64,000 nucleotides of DNA from Berghia stephanieae (GCA_034508935.3 CM067449.1:38698546-38762545); one strand, 5' to 3'; positions 1 through 13,380 are shown, numbered from the stretch's first letter. Notes: generated by a model not told the origin, from the sequence alone. Numbers and translations are program-made.

Positions 1-1
1 G

Positions 2-82
2 ATTGTGTTTGATCCACAAGTTAGATCATCCTCAGAGCAACTGTCCCCATCATCCATAAACCGATATGAGGCTGGAAACAAG
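2..82 (+). CDS. QSER1/PRR12-like gene, exon (5' part outside window)
   Basis: Twenty-seven open codons rich in Ser, Gln and Asn run to a good donor (AAG|GTAAAT). The exon ends in phase 0, and the next recognised exon, 5.8 kb downstream, starts in phase 0, which supports joining them. I do not recognise this short stretch by similarity. The assignment rests on frame, splice signal and position, and the true 5' end lies left of the window. Confidence 0.5.
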
Positions 83-529
83 GTAAATTTACTTAAATGG
101 TAGTCGCAAACTCAAACTCATGCAGATAAAATCAATAGTAGTTACTAGGTTTTATGGGGCCAAATTCCTCTTTTTTTTTCTTCTTCTCTTTTTTTTTTTT
201 CTTTCTCATCGGTGGGAATTTTGTTTTATTCAGTAGTTTTCTGCTAGGAGGAATTAAACAGAAACGTACTTTTTATCTCTTATTATGGTCGATTGAAATG
301 AAATTAGGTTGTATTTGTGCCATACAAGGTTCAATCTTAACTAGTTATCATGGAAAAGGCTATATATTAATTTCCTATCCACTGATTCTAAAACTCTGGC
401 TTCAGCTGAGGAAATAAATCCTGTCTGGAGCAAAAAAATCCGGGTTACAGGCAACTTCCATCAAATTCCAGTGAGGTTAAATTGTTCCAAGGATAACCCC
501 CCCCCCCCCTTCTACCCTCCAACCACCAG

Positions 530-880
530 ATCATCATCACTGCCACTACTACTACAACCATCATCACTACCACTGCCACTACATCATCATCACTAGCACT
601 ACTACTACAACCATCACTACTACTACTACAACCACCACCACCACATCATCATCACTTCACTACCACTACTACTATAACCACCACCTCATCATCACACCAC
701 GACTGCTGCAACCACCACCACCACATCATCACTATCTCGACTACCACAACCACATCATTATCACTATCTCTACTACCACAACCATCACCACCACCACATC
801 ATCATCACTTCCACAACTACCACCACCACCACATCATCATCACTTCCACTACTACCACCACCACCACATCATCATCACTA
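530..880 (+). repeat. CCA/CTA/ATC composite minisatellite, block 1
   Basis: Loose tandem repeats about 40 bp long are built of ACC, ACT, ACA and ATC triplets, with recurring steps such as ACCACATCATCATC and CTACTACTACAACC. Read on the + strand it gives a His/Tyr/Thr-rich translation that is only a by-product of the repeat. Similar blocks recur at eight or more other places in this window, always in this orientation. Confidence 0.85.
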
Positions 881-887
881 CCACTAC

Positions 888-2487
888 CAGGCGTGCCTAC
901 CATCCCAGAATTTCCGGATTTGTCCCCGAAATTTGTAAAAAATAATGGCTGTCCTGGAAAATACGTAAGTTTACTTTATGTCCTGGAAATTTAAAAAAAT
1001 CTACCATTATATTACCACCACATAATCATTCCTAGCATCTCTACAACAACTACCGCCACATCACCATCCCTAATACCAATACTACAACAACTACCACCAC
1101 ATCATCATCCCCACTATCATGACTACAACAACTACAGCCACATCATCATCCCTACCACCACTACTACAACAGCTACCACCACATCATCATCCCTACCACC
1201 ACTACTACAACAGCTACCAGCATATCATCGTCCCTACCACAACTACTACAATTACCACCACCATATCATCATCCCTACCACAACTAATACAACTACTACC
1301 ACATCATCATTACTACAACAACTCATCGCCCCGACCACCACACTATTACAACTCATCATCCCTACCATCTCTAATACAACAACTACCACTACTATTGCAA
1401 CTACTGCTACCACATCATCTTCCCTACCACCATTACTACAACTACCACTACATCATCTTCCCTACCACCACCACAACCATCATCCCCACCACCAGATCAT
1501 CAGCCATCAACAAAACATATAATTCGGAAATTGGTTGGCTATTCTTTCTCACATTGGTTGTAGAAAAATATTCTTTTTGTGGTCAGTCATTCTCACCACT
1601 GGTTGTGTTATCAAGATGAGTTATCCAAGTAATATTAATATGATATTATTATTAAAACAGTGAGTGAGGATACCATTTTTGTTGCAAGCAGATTAGTTCC
1701 TACACATACTTATAATAACCTTTAGCACCATTGTAACCATATTATTCTCTTGATATCTGACGTTTGACTGTGTTTTAAGACATTACTATTGCGCAAAATA
1801 TTGTTCCTAAAATTTGAGGTTTTATCTTTAAAACGTCCCTGAAATTTGAAATTATGGTAGGCCTGCGTGTTATCCGAACCACCAATACTACCACAACTAT
1901 CATTGGTTTAATTTGCCCTGAAGAGGGAATACATGAAGCATGGAGCAACTCATTCCCCATGACTTGTGTGTGTGTGTGTGTGTGTGTTTATCAACCCTTT
2001 AAAGGTATTATTGTTGCTTTTTGTCACAATTCCTTCCTTAATTTATCCAATTATATCTACTTTGCCTTTCACTTATCAAAAGAGCAGTTACAGCAATAGA
2101 TTAGAATTTGTGAGGATAGAATAATATCAAAATCAAAGCGCAATTCAAACGGGGGATTTTACGTGATGAGTAGAGTAATGGATAATGTCAATAGGCCTTT
2201 CTAAAGGTGCAGTTTTGTTTTTTCATCAGCACTTTTGGTAAATATCATAGGTGTAGTACAATGGCAAAACAGATTATTTTATTTTGACCAGAATTTTAAA
2301 AAAAGAACAAACTTTAAGCTAAATGATACAGAAGAACCCCCAACAACACCACAATCATCATTATCACCCTCTTCATCTTCATCGTCATAATCATTATCAT
2401 CGTTATCGTCATAATCATCATCCTCATCATCTGATGTTTTATTTGTAAAATGTCCCTGGAATTTGAAATTGAGGGTAGGCACGTCTG
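888..2487. mobile_element. Non-autonomous DNA transposon, inverted ends CAGGCGTGCCTACC
   Basis: The left end CAGGCGTGCCTACC is mirrored by GGTAGGCACGTCTG at the right. A second right-end-like copy (ATGGTAGGCCTGCG) lies at about 1855-1870, so this is either two overlapping elements or an element with a duplicated end. The inner subterminal text (wording like GTCCCTGAAATTTGAAATT) also recurs. The interior is minisatellite and a short (GT)n. The CAGG start is hAT-like, but target duplications cannot be judged because both flanks are the same triplet repeat. Confidence 0.45.
1000..1505 (+). repeat. CCA/CTA/ATC composite minisatellite, block 2
   Basis: The same triplet alphabet and orientation as block 1, within the CAGGCGTGCC-ended element. 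A long open frame across it encodes only Thr/His/Ser/Leu-rich low-complexity sequence and is not a gene. Confidence 0.8.
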
Positions 2488-2527
2488 CACTACTACTACA
2501 ACCACCATCACCACATCATTATCACTA

Positions 2528-2620
2528 CAGGGCTGAGAATCTTCTGCCTAAAGGCGGATTTCCGCCTAAATGGTAGTTTATCTCCGCCCATCCCCATTAC
2601 AATTCCTCCTTTTTCATTTT
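2528..2620 (+). mobile_element. Left end of CAGGG-terminated element
   Basis: The text starting CAGGGCTGAGAATCTTC and passing through GGTAGTTTATCTCCGCCCAT is nearly repeated at 19446-19510. There it opens an element that closes with the mirror image of CAGGGGTGAGAATGAC. Here only the left end is recognised. Confidence 0.45.
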
Positions 2621-2920
2621 TTTTTTTTTTGATAAATAAACAGTGATTTTGAGAATTTCTCAGAAATTTGCCGTGTCAAATATTTTCCTCAAAACCATAC
2701 AATCATTATTATGACTTATGTCATATTTTGACACCTGTGCTCAGCTGCGTAAAATTTGGTGACGGTCCCGTTTTTATGACGTCAGGCCAGACAGAATGGC
2801 ACCAGATGTCACAATTGACACAGACAACCTGTGGTCTTTTTTGATTAGCTAGTTGATGGTTGAAGGGGAAGGGGAGGGACAAATAGGTCTGGATTTTTTC
2901 CTTTGTTGTAGGTACCTATT

Positions 2921-3436
<516 letters not shown>

Positions 3437-3899
3437 CATCCATTAAATCATCTGGTTATCGGTTATACAGAGATAATATATTACAATAAAGCAATGGTGA
3501 TTGGCTTAGCTTACTCTTCTTTCTTTTTACCTTTGGACGATGGCTTTAAATTTGACAGATTCTTGGGTTGTATTTATAAGCTGAATAACCACTAAGTTTC
3601 GGTAACACCAAAGATATTGTAGCCTGCTTCATAAAGTAAAAATCAAAACAAAACAACACTTTCTGACCTTTTATTTGAATAACATTGTAGGCCTTTAACA
3701 TGTGGAAAGGACAATTCATTAAATGTTTACAAAAAGTAAATTTATGTCTAATGATAAGAATGGATTTATACTAGTAATAGTAATATATTACATAATACCA
3801 AATACAAATCTTTGTTCCTGTTATTTTTACACTTTGCTTGTGTTTGATCAATAGACAGAGACATTTTCCTCTTTGACAAATTGCTATTATCATCACTGA

Positions 3900-4960
3900 A
3901 TAAAATACTCACCAAAACCACCACATCATCATCCCTACCACAACTACTATTACAACTACCACCACATCATCATTTCTGCCACAATTACTACAACCATCAC
4001 CACACAATCATCTCTAGACCACTACTACTACAACCACCACCACATCATCAACCTTACTACCGCTATTACAACCACCACCACATCATCATCCCTACCACCA
4101 CTACTACTACAACCACCACCACACAATTATCTCTAAGACGACAACTTCTACAACCACTACCACATCATCAACTCTACTACCGCTACTACAACCACCACCA
4201 CCACATCATCATCCCTACCACCACTACTACTACAACCACCATCACATCATCATCTCTAAGACCACTACTACTACAATCACCACCACATCATCATCCCTAC
4301 CACCACTCCTACTACAACCACCACCACACCATCATCCCTAGCACCACTACTACAACTACCACCACATCATCATCCCTACCACCACTCCTACTACAACCAC
4401 CACCACACTATCAACCCTACTACCACTACTATAACCACCACCACATCATCAACCTTACTACCGCTATTACAACTACCTCCACATCATTATTCCTGCCACA
4501 ACTTCTACAACCACTACCACATCATCATCTCTACTACCGCTACTACAACTACCACCACCACATCATCATCCCTACCACCACTCCTACTACAACCACCACC
4601 ACACCATCATCCCTAGCACCACTACTACAACTACCACCACATCATCATTCCTACCACAACTACCACTACTACAACCACCACCACATCATCATCCCTACCA
4701 CCACTGCTACTTCAACCACCACAACATCATCCCAACCACCACTACTACCACCACCACCACACAATCATCCATACGACCACTACTACTACTACAATCACTA
4801 CCACATCATCCCTACCACTGCTACTACTACAACCACGACCACACAATCATCCATACGACCACTACTAATACAATCACTACCGCATCATCAGTACCACCAC
4901 TACTACTACAACCACCACCACATCATCATCCCTACTACAACCACCAAATGTAATTACACT
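3900..4960 (+). repeat. CCA/CTA/ATC composite minisatellite, main block
   Basis: This is the longest block, just over 1 kb, made of ~40-45 bp units of the type ACCACATCATCATCC + CTACCACCACTACTAC. It is followed by a segment (4965-5113) ending in GTGACCAGTCATTC, shared with the right ends of the 19.4-20.1 kb and 22.9-23.0 kb copies. The repeat therefore appears to be carried inside a transposable element. Confidence 0.85.
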
Positions 4961-5104
4961 AACAACTTTTGAAATTCCACTGAGTCTTGTCAAAAGTTTT
5001 GGATTGCATAGTGAAATTCAAATTTATAGTTTATGGTCGCATGGATGGTTCATGATCTTTACGATGAAAAATTTCCTCCTTTTTTGTGACCAGTCATTCT
5101 TACC

Positions 5105-5360
5105 CCAGTCACTACCACTACTACGTCAACCACCACATCATCATCACTACCACTACTACTTCAACCACCACAACATCATCATCACACTGCTGCTACTACA
5201 ACCACCACAACCACATCATCAAACTACCACTACTACTACAACCACCACCTGCACTACCACTAATACTACTACAACCACATCATCATCACTACCACTACTA
5301 CTACAACCACCAACACCACATCACCCTCTATGCCACCAGTTCTACAATCACTACCATTAG
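5105..5360 (+). repeat. CCA/CTA/ATC composite minisatellite, block 4
   Basis: Triplet-rich tandem repeat of the same type and strand, directly after a copy of the element end GTGACCAGTCATTC. Confidence 0.8.
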
Positions 5361-5406
5361 GTTTTAGAGCTTAACTTCATTTGAAATAAGGAAAATTTGG
5401 GATTTT

Positions 5407-5595
5407 ATTTGGCATTGTGTTTACATATCATAATATAGTTCCAATCAGTTATCTATTCAGAACTATATGATATGTAAACACAATGCCAAATACCATTCTT
5501 GTGTGCGGAAGTTCCTCTTTCGGCAATGAAATTCCTCCAAGTGGTGTCTGAAATTCCTGTGAGCCAAATTTAAAGTTGGCGTCTCTACATATCTT
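5407..5595. repeat. Foldback repeat with ~33-bp arms
   Basis: ATTTGGCATTGTGTTTACAT at 5407 is mirrored by ATGTAAACACAATGCCAAAT ending at 5491, leaving a loop of about 15-20 bases. The following text (GAAATTCCTCCAAGTGG, then GAGCCAAATTTAAAGTTGGC) recurs at about 22600-22695 in the same direction and at 54425-54500 in reverse. It marks a dispersed non-autonomous family. Confidence 0.75.
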
Positions 5596-5881
5596 TTTCT
5601 CTTCTTTCTTTTCTTTTCTTTCTTTTATTTTTGTTCACTTCTCTGAGAAATATTGATCTTTAAAATTTCCATCCAAGCTGTTAAAAAACTTTTTCTGACC
5701 CCTCTGTCCACCAATTTGGCAGCTGGATCAGATCTGACACAACGTATTTTGTGATAGACGAGTGCCCTATCCAGAGGTAGCAAGCAGTTTTCACAATCTG
5801 TATAATGCTACTTTTTTTTTTCTTTTTTTTTAATTAAAAAAAAATTGTACTCCTGTTATTCTATTTAATTTTTCTGATCAG

Positions 5882-8800
5882 GTTTTGAGGACTGAAGGTC
5901 TGTCCCGTAACCAACTTCTGGAAGCTGCAAGAGTATGGAGTGGCACAAATTTCCCTGCATCCTCGTCTCTGTACAACCAGTACAGTATCTTGCCTGATGT
6001 AGCCAGCATGGCTGTCAGCTGTTCGCCATCCATCCCATCATCGCCTGGTGTGGGTAGTTTTTCATCTTCTAAATCAAACCAGTTGCAGCAGCAGCAGTCC
6101 ATCTTACAAGAGCCACCGCCTGCCCACAGTTCTAGTGTACCTCGTATAACGTCTTGTCAGAGGACACAGAATGTTATGGGAGACCTTATTTACACCCGCC
6201 CATTGACAGAAAGTCTCAATCCTTCTAGTATTAGCCTTTCATATTCCTCTGGTTTAGGTAAAGATTCTCTACATGGAAGCAGCAGTAATCTGCATCAACA
6301 GACAACCATCCACCATCGACAAACTCCAATTCAGACACACCAGGCTTTTCTTTCGCCTCACGGCAGAGAAAGCGAAAGTATTTCTTCAGGGACTCAACAT
6401 CAGCTCTACGGCTCCTATGGCAGCTTGTCGGTGGCAGATTCTGATTATGCTGCACAGCAACAGCATTTATCAGGGGGTGATCTGTCGTATGAGGCTGTCA
6501 GTCCTGCAGCTCCGCCAGTTCAACAGCAGCAACAAGAAAACACCACCCCTGCTCACATGGAAAATTCATCATTTTCACTAGCACATTTCCATGAATTTGC
6601 TAATCTTGCTCCTGAACATGCACAGGCTATGGTTGATAAATTCCAGGAAAATGATTTCCGTCTTAAACTGGATCCCATGCGAGGAATTGTCCAGCAGACA
6701 AACACAACACAGGATGCTCTTTCATTTCACCAAGGCAGTAGTGGCCATAGGCAAACTCATCATGCAAAGACAAATAAAGATACATCAGCCAACCTCATTC
6801 AGTCATTGCAGATGAACCAACAGCAACAACAATCCTCATCTGTTGCATTTTCTCACATACAACCGACTGCCAACATCTCACATTCGTCATCTCCACATCA
6901 TCCCCATTCTTCTCACTCGATTTCTGCAGCCCTCACACTTTCATCCATGCAGCAGCAGCAGCTTCAAGCACAACCAACGGTTCAAGCTCCAGCAGATTCA
7001 ACGACTAAACCAAAACGTGTTCGTAATCGTAAAAAGAAAGATGTCCCATCACCAGCTACCTCGACAGCGACACCAACTGCAACTAACAATGCCAAAAAAT
7101 CGGTTCCACACACTTCATCGGGAGCTGGGGCTGTCCAAAGACCACAGCACCATGATTTAGCCAATCTTTCTCACATACCACCATCCTCTCAAGTCTCCAC
7201 GTTGTCCCTACGGCATTCCCCCAAATGGTTCATGATAATCACCATCATCAACAGCAGCAAATTTTCACTAGCAACCAGTATACTAGCCGAGATGCTCACA
7301 GATCGCAGACACCATCCATGCCTCAGAACTACTCTCTGAACGAACCTCAAGGCTACTCGCATTCTCCTAGTCCCAAAATTCAAAACAGCAACCTGATGTC
7401 TCCTGAATTCAACATGTCCTCGAGAATATCCAATGAAAAATCTAGCACTACTTACAGTAAACAACGACAGAGAAAACCTAAAGAACTGTCTCCTGTTCCA
7501 AATGTTAATGTTAACAATGCAAGCAACAATCAAAACAATCAGTCTTTGTATATGTCAAACATTCCCAACAGCAATGACCAAATTACTTTACAGCAGCAGG
7601 GATATTCCACTAATGCTATGATGAATATTTCAGGTCATTCTGATTCTCCAATAAGGACACACAATAACAGTAGCAGCAGCAGCAATTCCACTTCGAATAG
7701 TGGAAGTGGTCATCATGGTTCTGGCAATGCTCACATTTCTCGTCTGGCCAACTTTCCTGCTATGTCAGGTCAGCATCAAGCTCCAACCCTTGACGCTTCA
7801 TCTGTCTCAAACATGAATCCTCAGCAGACAACTCAGGACAGCAAGCTTCATACCTCCAGTCATTATTTAACTGATCCCAGCATAATCAACATCCAGCAAC
7901 AATCAATCGTTTCGGATGGGAGACAGCAGCAGCAGCACTCCAATTCCTCTCAATCCCAATCTCCCTCACTAAATCCACAACAGCAGGTGGTGATGTCCCA
8001 GACCCCAACAGCAGGCCCTGGGTATGACACAAACCGAGGGACTACCCTCATCATTGATGGTAACGACCCTACCAATCAATTTCAAGTAGACTTTGGTGGT
8101 CAGCCTTTCCTTGAGCAATTGGTCAGTGCCCAGAATCCAAGTTTTGGTCCTACAACCAATGAGAGTGGGGAAGAGGTCATCCTGACCACTCTTGTCACCC
8201 TGCTGAACAGCAGCAGGAACAGACCAATGACGCCACTGCCTTCAGACCCACGTACCATGGTGCGGCCGTCCATGAAATCCATCCTGTTGCATCCTTTGAT
8301 GATGGGATGAATGTTGGTGAGATGTCATTTGATGATGGTGCTGGTGGGGGTTACAATGGCATGAATCCAAATCAACAGACTTATTCAGACTATGGGCATG
8401 TGGAAGTAGAACCCATGACCCTCACCTTCATGCCTTCCGTTGATGAGGACGATGAATTTAATCATTTCAGTCATGTAGAGCCTGCTACCACTGTTAAGAA
8501 GGAATTGGGAATTCCATCCAACCAAGGTGCCAAGAAAGACAATTTTCAGGACTCTTTTCTCAGTTACCTTCAGGGCAATAAGCAAGAAACTCTATCCAGT
8601 GTGTCCTCGGCTGCCATCACCAAAAAACCTCAACTACCCAAATACATCCCAGAGCCTCGAAGACCCAGACCACCCGTCACTATTATCCGAAAGGAGACCC
8701 CACCTCCCTCCACTTCTCTTGCAGACGATTCAGACGACATTGCTTTTGTTTCTGCTCAGGGAAAAGACTTTTTGTCCACTCTTAGTGACAATGAAAATTC

Positions 8801-9138
8801 TTCTCAAAATAGTGACAAGGAGGGATATACTGTTCAAAGGACCAGTGAGTTAGCTATGAAAATAACCTTGCCAAAGGGGAAAAAGAAAGGAAAAGTTAGC
8901 ACACTGAGCGAGTCAGCTCTCTTATCACATAATAAGAAACAACTGAAAGAAGAGAAAATTAAAGTAAAAAAGAAAAGAGGTAAACTCGTTGATTCAGACG
9001 GAGAAGAGATCATACTTAGTGGAGATGACAGGACTGTGGCTGCAAAGCCAGCCACACGAGAAGCAACACCTCCTCCAGTTAGAACTTCTATTGGAAGGAA
9101 GGCTAAGGACAAAGGCATGGAAAAGTCCAAGAAGAAAC
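5882..9138 (+). CDS. QSER1/PRR12-like nuclear protein, giant Gln/Ser/His-rich exon
   Basis: The exon has acceptor AG at 5880-5881 and donor R|GTAAGT at 9139, and encodes about 1,086 residues. The protein is low-complexity: Gln runs, Ser/His/Pro-rich stretches, a basic patch (KPKRVRNRKKKD, about residue 380 of the exon) and a Lys-rich acidic/basic end (KKKGKV, KVKKKRGK, KSKKKR). This composition, followed by exons of the DUF4211-type domain, fits QSER1 and PRR12, large nuclear proteins of animals. Human QSER1 is reported to protect developmental promoters from de novo DNA methylation. The reading frame changes twice, at the C-run 7218-7222 and the G-run 8167-8170, each as if one base were missing. 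Coding character continues across both, so sequence error is likelier than decay. The family call rests on the joined C-terminal domain, and no database comparison was possible. Confidence 0.8.
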
Positions 9139-10219
9139 GTAAGTTTGTTTACATTTGATGCAGAGGCAGTTTTATGTTATTTATTGTGACTCATAATTTA
9201 CATTTCAGATAGGAACAATTTATTAGTGTGTGAATGAATACTGGCTTAAATTCCGCAGTGTATATTTTTTGAAGTGCTGTATAAAAAAAGATACATAATA
9301 CTTATACAGGCCTGACTATTACGACAAAAATTTTGTAGAATTTTCAGAACTTCATGAGCATCTGTAGGTCATTAAAACTTATTGAAATGAAAGTTGATGC
9401 CATAGTGCATAATTTTAAGGATTTTGAAGCGTTATTTAATCTTTGTGAGGGTAAATTGTTAATCTGTAATGTTAAATATAGTAATAGTAATAGTTTAACA
9501 ACATTTATATAAATAATAAAAAATTGTTCCATATTTCCTGCTTGCGGAATAAATGGTGACTTGTCCTGTATTAAATGAAAATTTGGTGTTCTTTGTTGCT
9601 AAGAATTGGTGATAACTTTCTGCTATTTGCAGGTTTATTAATGAAGTAGAAAATTTATTAGCACAGCTCTTAGCGTGTTTGCATATTGACGAGGTTGTGC
9701 TCTAATAATATGAACATTTATATAGCCACGACACATATTCAAAGCGATTTACAATGGGTCCCTAGCCAACTGCAGCACTTAACATATAGGAAGAGACATG
9801 ATGCCTATTGTGTGATATTACAACGCTAGGTGTAGAAATTTAGTTGAATGTCAAAATATTTAGAATTAGGAAATTCAAATTGTCTGCAATTTAAGAAAGT
9901 CTTCCTCAAAGGGGGTTTATGATTTAATTTAAATATTATAAATGAAGCTTACAATTCAATTTTAAACATCAGTTTTACTCCAACATTTTGCCACATTACC
10001 ATTCATCTTGGAGAGATATTGAAGATGAAAATTTATTTTTTTGGTCAAAATTACGAAATTTGGGTCAAATTTATATGTTTTATTAATTGATTTAAATTCA
10101 ATTTTTAGTGTCTGCATCGCTCTGACATATTTTTTGAGATTGGTCATTTGATTTATTTTAACAAATTGTTGGCCTCATTTTTCTTCAACTTTAAATGCTT
10201 GTTTTCACACTATCTCCAG
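9139..10219 (+). other. Intron with an old SINE fragment
   Basis: Mostly AT-rich sequence without open frames. At 9715-9835 there is a decayed minus-strand piece of the tRNA-derived SINE best seen at 58072-58382, recognisable by AAAGCGATTTACAATGGGTC and GGGACCC-type wording. Confidence 0.55.
9715..9835 (-). mobile_element. SINE family A, 3' fragment
   Basis: It matches, with divergence, the 3' half of the family A SINE: a tail near TTTATATAG, then CAAAGCGATTTACA, GGTCCCTAGCCAAC and the ATGCCTATTG... GATATTACAA block. It lies antisense to the surrounding gene. Confidence 0.6.
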
Positions 10220-10335
10220 GTCGATATGCTGACTCAGACAGCAGCAGTGAGGATGAAATATTCGTCCGTAAGACAGGTCTGGATGACAAGGACTACGACT
10301 CTGACAAAGACCCTGTGTGGTCACCATTTGATACG
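10220..10335 (+). CDS. QSER1-like gene, acidic Ser/Asp exon
   Basis: Acceptor CTCCAG and donor ACG|GTGAAT bound an exon that joins in phase to the previous one. It encodes RRYADSDSSSEDEIF and DDKDYDSDKDPVWSPFD, an acidic linker just before the conserved C-terminal region. The downstream intron repeats the text of this exon end (10373-10430, ...GACCCTGT-TGGTTGCCATTTGATAC), a local duplication. Confidence 0.8.
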
Positions 10336-10369
10336 GTGAATAGTTTTCATTTGAAATTTAGAATACTCT

Positions 10370-10435
10370 AAAATAAAGACCCTGTTTGGTTGCCATTTGA
10401 TACAGTGAATAGATTTCATTTGAAATTTGGGAACT
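10370..10435 (+). pseudogene. Local duplicate of the preceding exon's 3' end
   Basis: AAAGACCCTGTTTGGTTGCC and ATTTGATACAGTGAATAG copy the last ~30 bases of the exon at 10220-10335 and the first bases of its intron, offset by about 60 bp. The surrounding TTTCATTTGAAATTT is also doubled. It is a short tandem duplication that duplicates a donor site; no separate exon function is implied. Confidence 0.6.
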
Positions 10436-10786
10436 CTTTTTTTTATATGTTCAGTTTTACCAATTAGCACATGCAGCCAAGGGAGCGAATAGAATGGTCC
10501 CAATCAGTGTTGACTGAATATTATCTGGCTGCTCTGTCAACCCAGCAGTCATTATTTTTGTTTTCTCCAGTTTTGGATTTCTAACCAAAGTTTTAGATGA
10601 AACCATTGCTCTTCTAGTCAGAAATTGATCTGTGATCAAAGTAAATTCACCGCATAAATTCTTAAAAATTTGAATGTGACTCCTCTGGTGTTCAGTTCTT
10701 CAAAGATATCTCATCCCATGCATACAATGATATTGTGGGCAGTTCCGTTTTTCTTGATTATTTTTTTTTCCTTTATTTATTTTCAG

Positions 10787-10833
10787 GATTTAAAAGTTGG
10801 TTATGACTTAGTGGAAAAGAAGAAAAAGCCAAA
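10787..10833 (+). CDS. QSER1-like gene, small Lys-rich exon
   Basis: A 47-nt exon (TTTCAG acceptor, AAA|GTAAGT donor) encodes DLKVGYDLVEKKKKPK. Phase 0 in and phase 2 out match its neighbours. Confidence 0.75.
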
Positions 10834-11139
10834 GTAAGTAACCCATTGTGTCCTTATCATCTCATTCGTCTCTGGTGTTTCATTCATCCTGTTTTGTTTA
10901 TAAAGGGGAAATCTGAAACGTCCACAGTATATGTCTTCATATAATAAATTGAAGCTTACAATTCAATACTTATCGTCATCATAAATACTATGAATTACTA
11001 AATTTGTCATTTATACTCAGTGATGAAATATATTGAAAATTAAATTAAACTCTGTAATATTTTCACGAATACCAATGTTAAAATCATCTAGCCGAGCCTA
11101 AGTAGTAGGCCTATATTACATGATTAGTTTATTTTACAT

Positions 11140-11265
11140 ATATAAAAGGGTATATCTATCATTATTTTTGTTTGCTTTAGTATTACTGAAATTTGACCAT
11201 TAATTACTGATGAATTTTGTATTTCTTAGTGAATTATGAATTTTCAATTGGGCAGGTATGAATTG
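11140..11265. mobile_element. Partial copy of MITE ending GGCAGGTATG
   Basis: The text through TACTGATGAATTTT to GGGCAGGTATGAA matches the right half of the complete-looking MITE at 36844-37224, with the same order of short motifs. Confidence 0.5.
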
Positions 11266-11634
11266 ATTTACTGAGTTCAGCAGTACTAAAAATGTACTTT
11301 TTAAAAATTTTGGGTCAGAAAATTTAATTTCATAAGTTTATCAGTTAAAGTGACTCCCAACTTTTATAAATGTTCTTAAAACTGGGAAATTCTTTTTCTT
11401 TTTCCAGTTGAGGGCATGGGGCATTTTAATTGATTAATTTAAGCAGTAAAATCTTTGTGGCCAATTTTTTTTTTTCAATGAATGCCGTACTCCATACAAG
11501 CAAAGACTAAAAATAGTAACTCATTTTTATTGACTCGCATATTATAAAGGTTTGCTGCTTTATGACTTTTGTTTATTTGCTTGATGTTTAGAAATTTATT
11601 ATCAGTACGAATATACATGATGTTATATTTTCAG

Positions 11635-11827
11635 GAGAATCAAATTACGCGCTCCAATTCGTGCCCCACCCCCATTCATCCACAAGATTCCTGCCCAAGA
11701 TTCACCTTCAGGGATTGTACAGAAAACTAGCAGTTCAGTTAAGAATGTTGGACAAATGGATTCTTCACCCAATACAACTTCACAGTCTTCTACCACAACA
11801 GCTCAGTACAAAACCAGGATGAAGGCA
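11635..11827 (+). CDS. QSER1-like gene, exon leading into the DUF4211-type domain
   Basis: The acceptor TTTTCAG joins the previous exon in phase 2 and gives KRIKLRAPIRAPPPFIHKIP, then a Ser/Thr-rich stretch. The 3' edge is uncertain. The only GT that keeps phase 0 for the next exon is the weak donor GCA|GTTATC at 11828; the frame otherwise reaches a stop at 11837. A missed exon or alternative ending here is possible. Confidence 0.65.
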
Positions 11828-12189
11828 GTTATCCTGTAATATATTACTTCATTTTTTAAAATGTATAATATGTATATTGCTCTCTTACTTGTTCTGGCTG
11901 CAGGTGAGATTTTTTGACCTCTGGTTTTATCCAGCTCTGATGAGGTCGCTAGGTCTGTTATATCTGGTGGAAAGTACTTTGCAATAGTTTAATGTCCTAT
12001 CTGAAGGGTAGCAAGCAATTGCTTCCGTCCCATTCATGCCGAATCTTACGAATTTTTCGTAATTTTACGAATTTTAGACAAATTTCATGGCCAAATTCAA
12101 AATTTGATGGAAAATTACGAATTTTTAATTCTTAGTAATACCTTAATGATAATAAAAATAATAATAATAATGATAAGAAGAAGAAGAAG

Positions 12190-12410
<221 letters not shown>

Positions 12411-12919
12411 TATAATAATGATTATAATAATAATAATAATATTGTGGTTGTTCATACACAATTTCAGAAATTACGAATTTTCTTGTCAAATTACTAAAAA
12501 TTGACATTAAAATTACTAAATTTGAAGTTTTCAGTTTGGCAAGTATGCCGTCCGTTTCTTGCTACAGATGATAGAGTAAACATTGGATCCATGGGTGCAG
12601 AAGAACTACCTTTTGCTTTATGTTTAGGATAGTTGGATGAAATATCTCTACTCAGAAACAAATGAAAATGGTTGAAAGAGTTACCATGTGGCATAGTGGC
12701 TGCATTCTCCACTTCACAATCCAACAGTATTGGGTTCACTTCATATCAACCAAAAAATATTAAAAGAATGAATTATAATAATAATATGTCATTGCCTCTC
12801 CGTGAGAGAATATGGACAATCCATCAAACACGTCTGATATCAACAGGAATCACCCATGTTGTCCACATTGGGGGTTGATAATCTTTCTCAAGGGAAAAAA
12901 AAACTGGAAGTGCCTAATG

Positions 12920-12990
12920 CAGGGCTTGAACCGGGGGCCTTTTGGGTCACAGTGCAGTGTTTTAATCACTTGCATTGTACATTAGTACGG
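12920..12990 (-). other. tRNA-like (SINE head) sequence
   Basis: The reverse strand reads GGCCCCCGGTTCAAGCCCTG, a good RNA polymerase III B box, preceded by an A-box-like CAAGTGATTAAAACAC. I cannot fold a complete cloverleaf, so a SINE head or tRNA pseudogene is likelier than a gene. Confidence 0.35.
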
Positions 12991-13380
12991 CACCTATAAG
13001 GTGCTTTGCTACATCAGCATAAAAGTGTCACGGTCATAGGGAATCCACATATCGGGACCAAGCACGTCTGTTCCTGGATAGAGTCACAACTTCATCAATG
13101 GGCATAATAATGCTTCAAATAAAGATTAAAATGCTCAGGAGACATTGGGCTTTCAAAAAATGCAAAACAAACATTTTCACCATGTGACTGATTATGTCAG
13201 GGACGCACACATAATATTATGAAAAAGGTTTTTCAAAGAATAAAGAGTTGACTTAGTTTTTGTATCTCTTGATACATTTAATAACAATCATATTGTAATG
13301 ATTAAAGGATAGGAAAAGAGAAAGGTCTAAAGATGGTTATCATGATCCCTAATCATGTGCTTGCATCATTACCTTTTCAG

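Noticed and set aside
3881-4972. Long open frame rich in His, Tyr and Thr
   Set aside because: It is the translation of the CCA/CTA/ATC minisatellite; all frames stay open for the same reason and no splice or start context supports a gene.
7225-8310. Second gene starting at an internal ATG in the large exon
   Set aside because: The Gln/Ser/His-rich coding text is continuous with the frame before it; the apparent start only reflects a one-base frame break.
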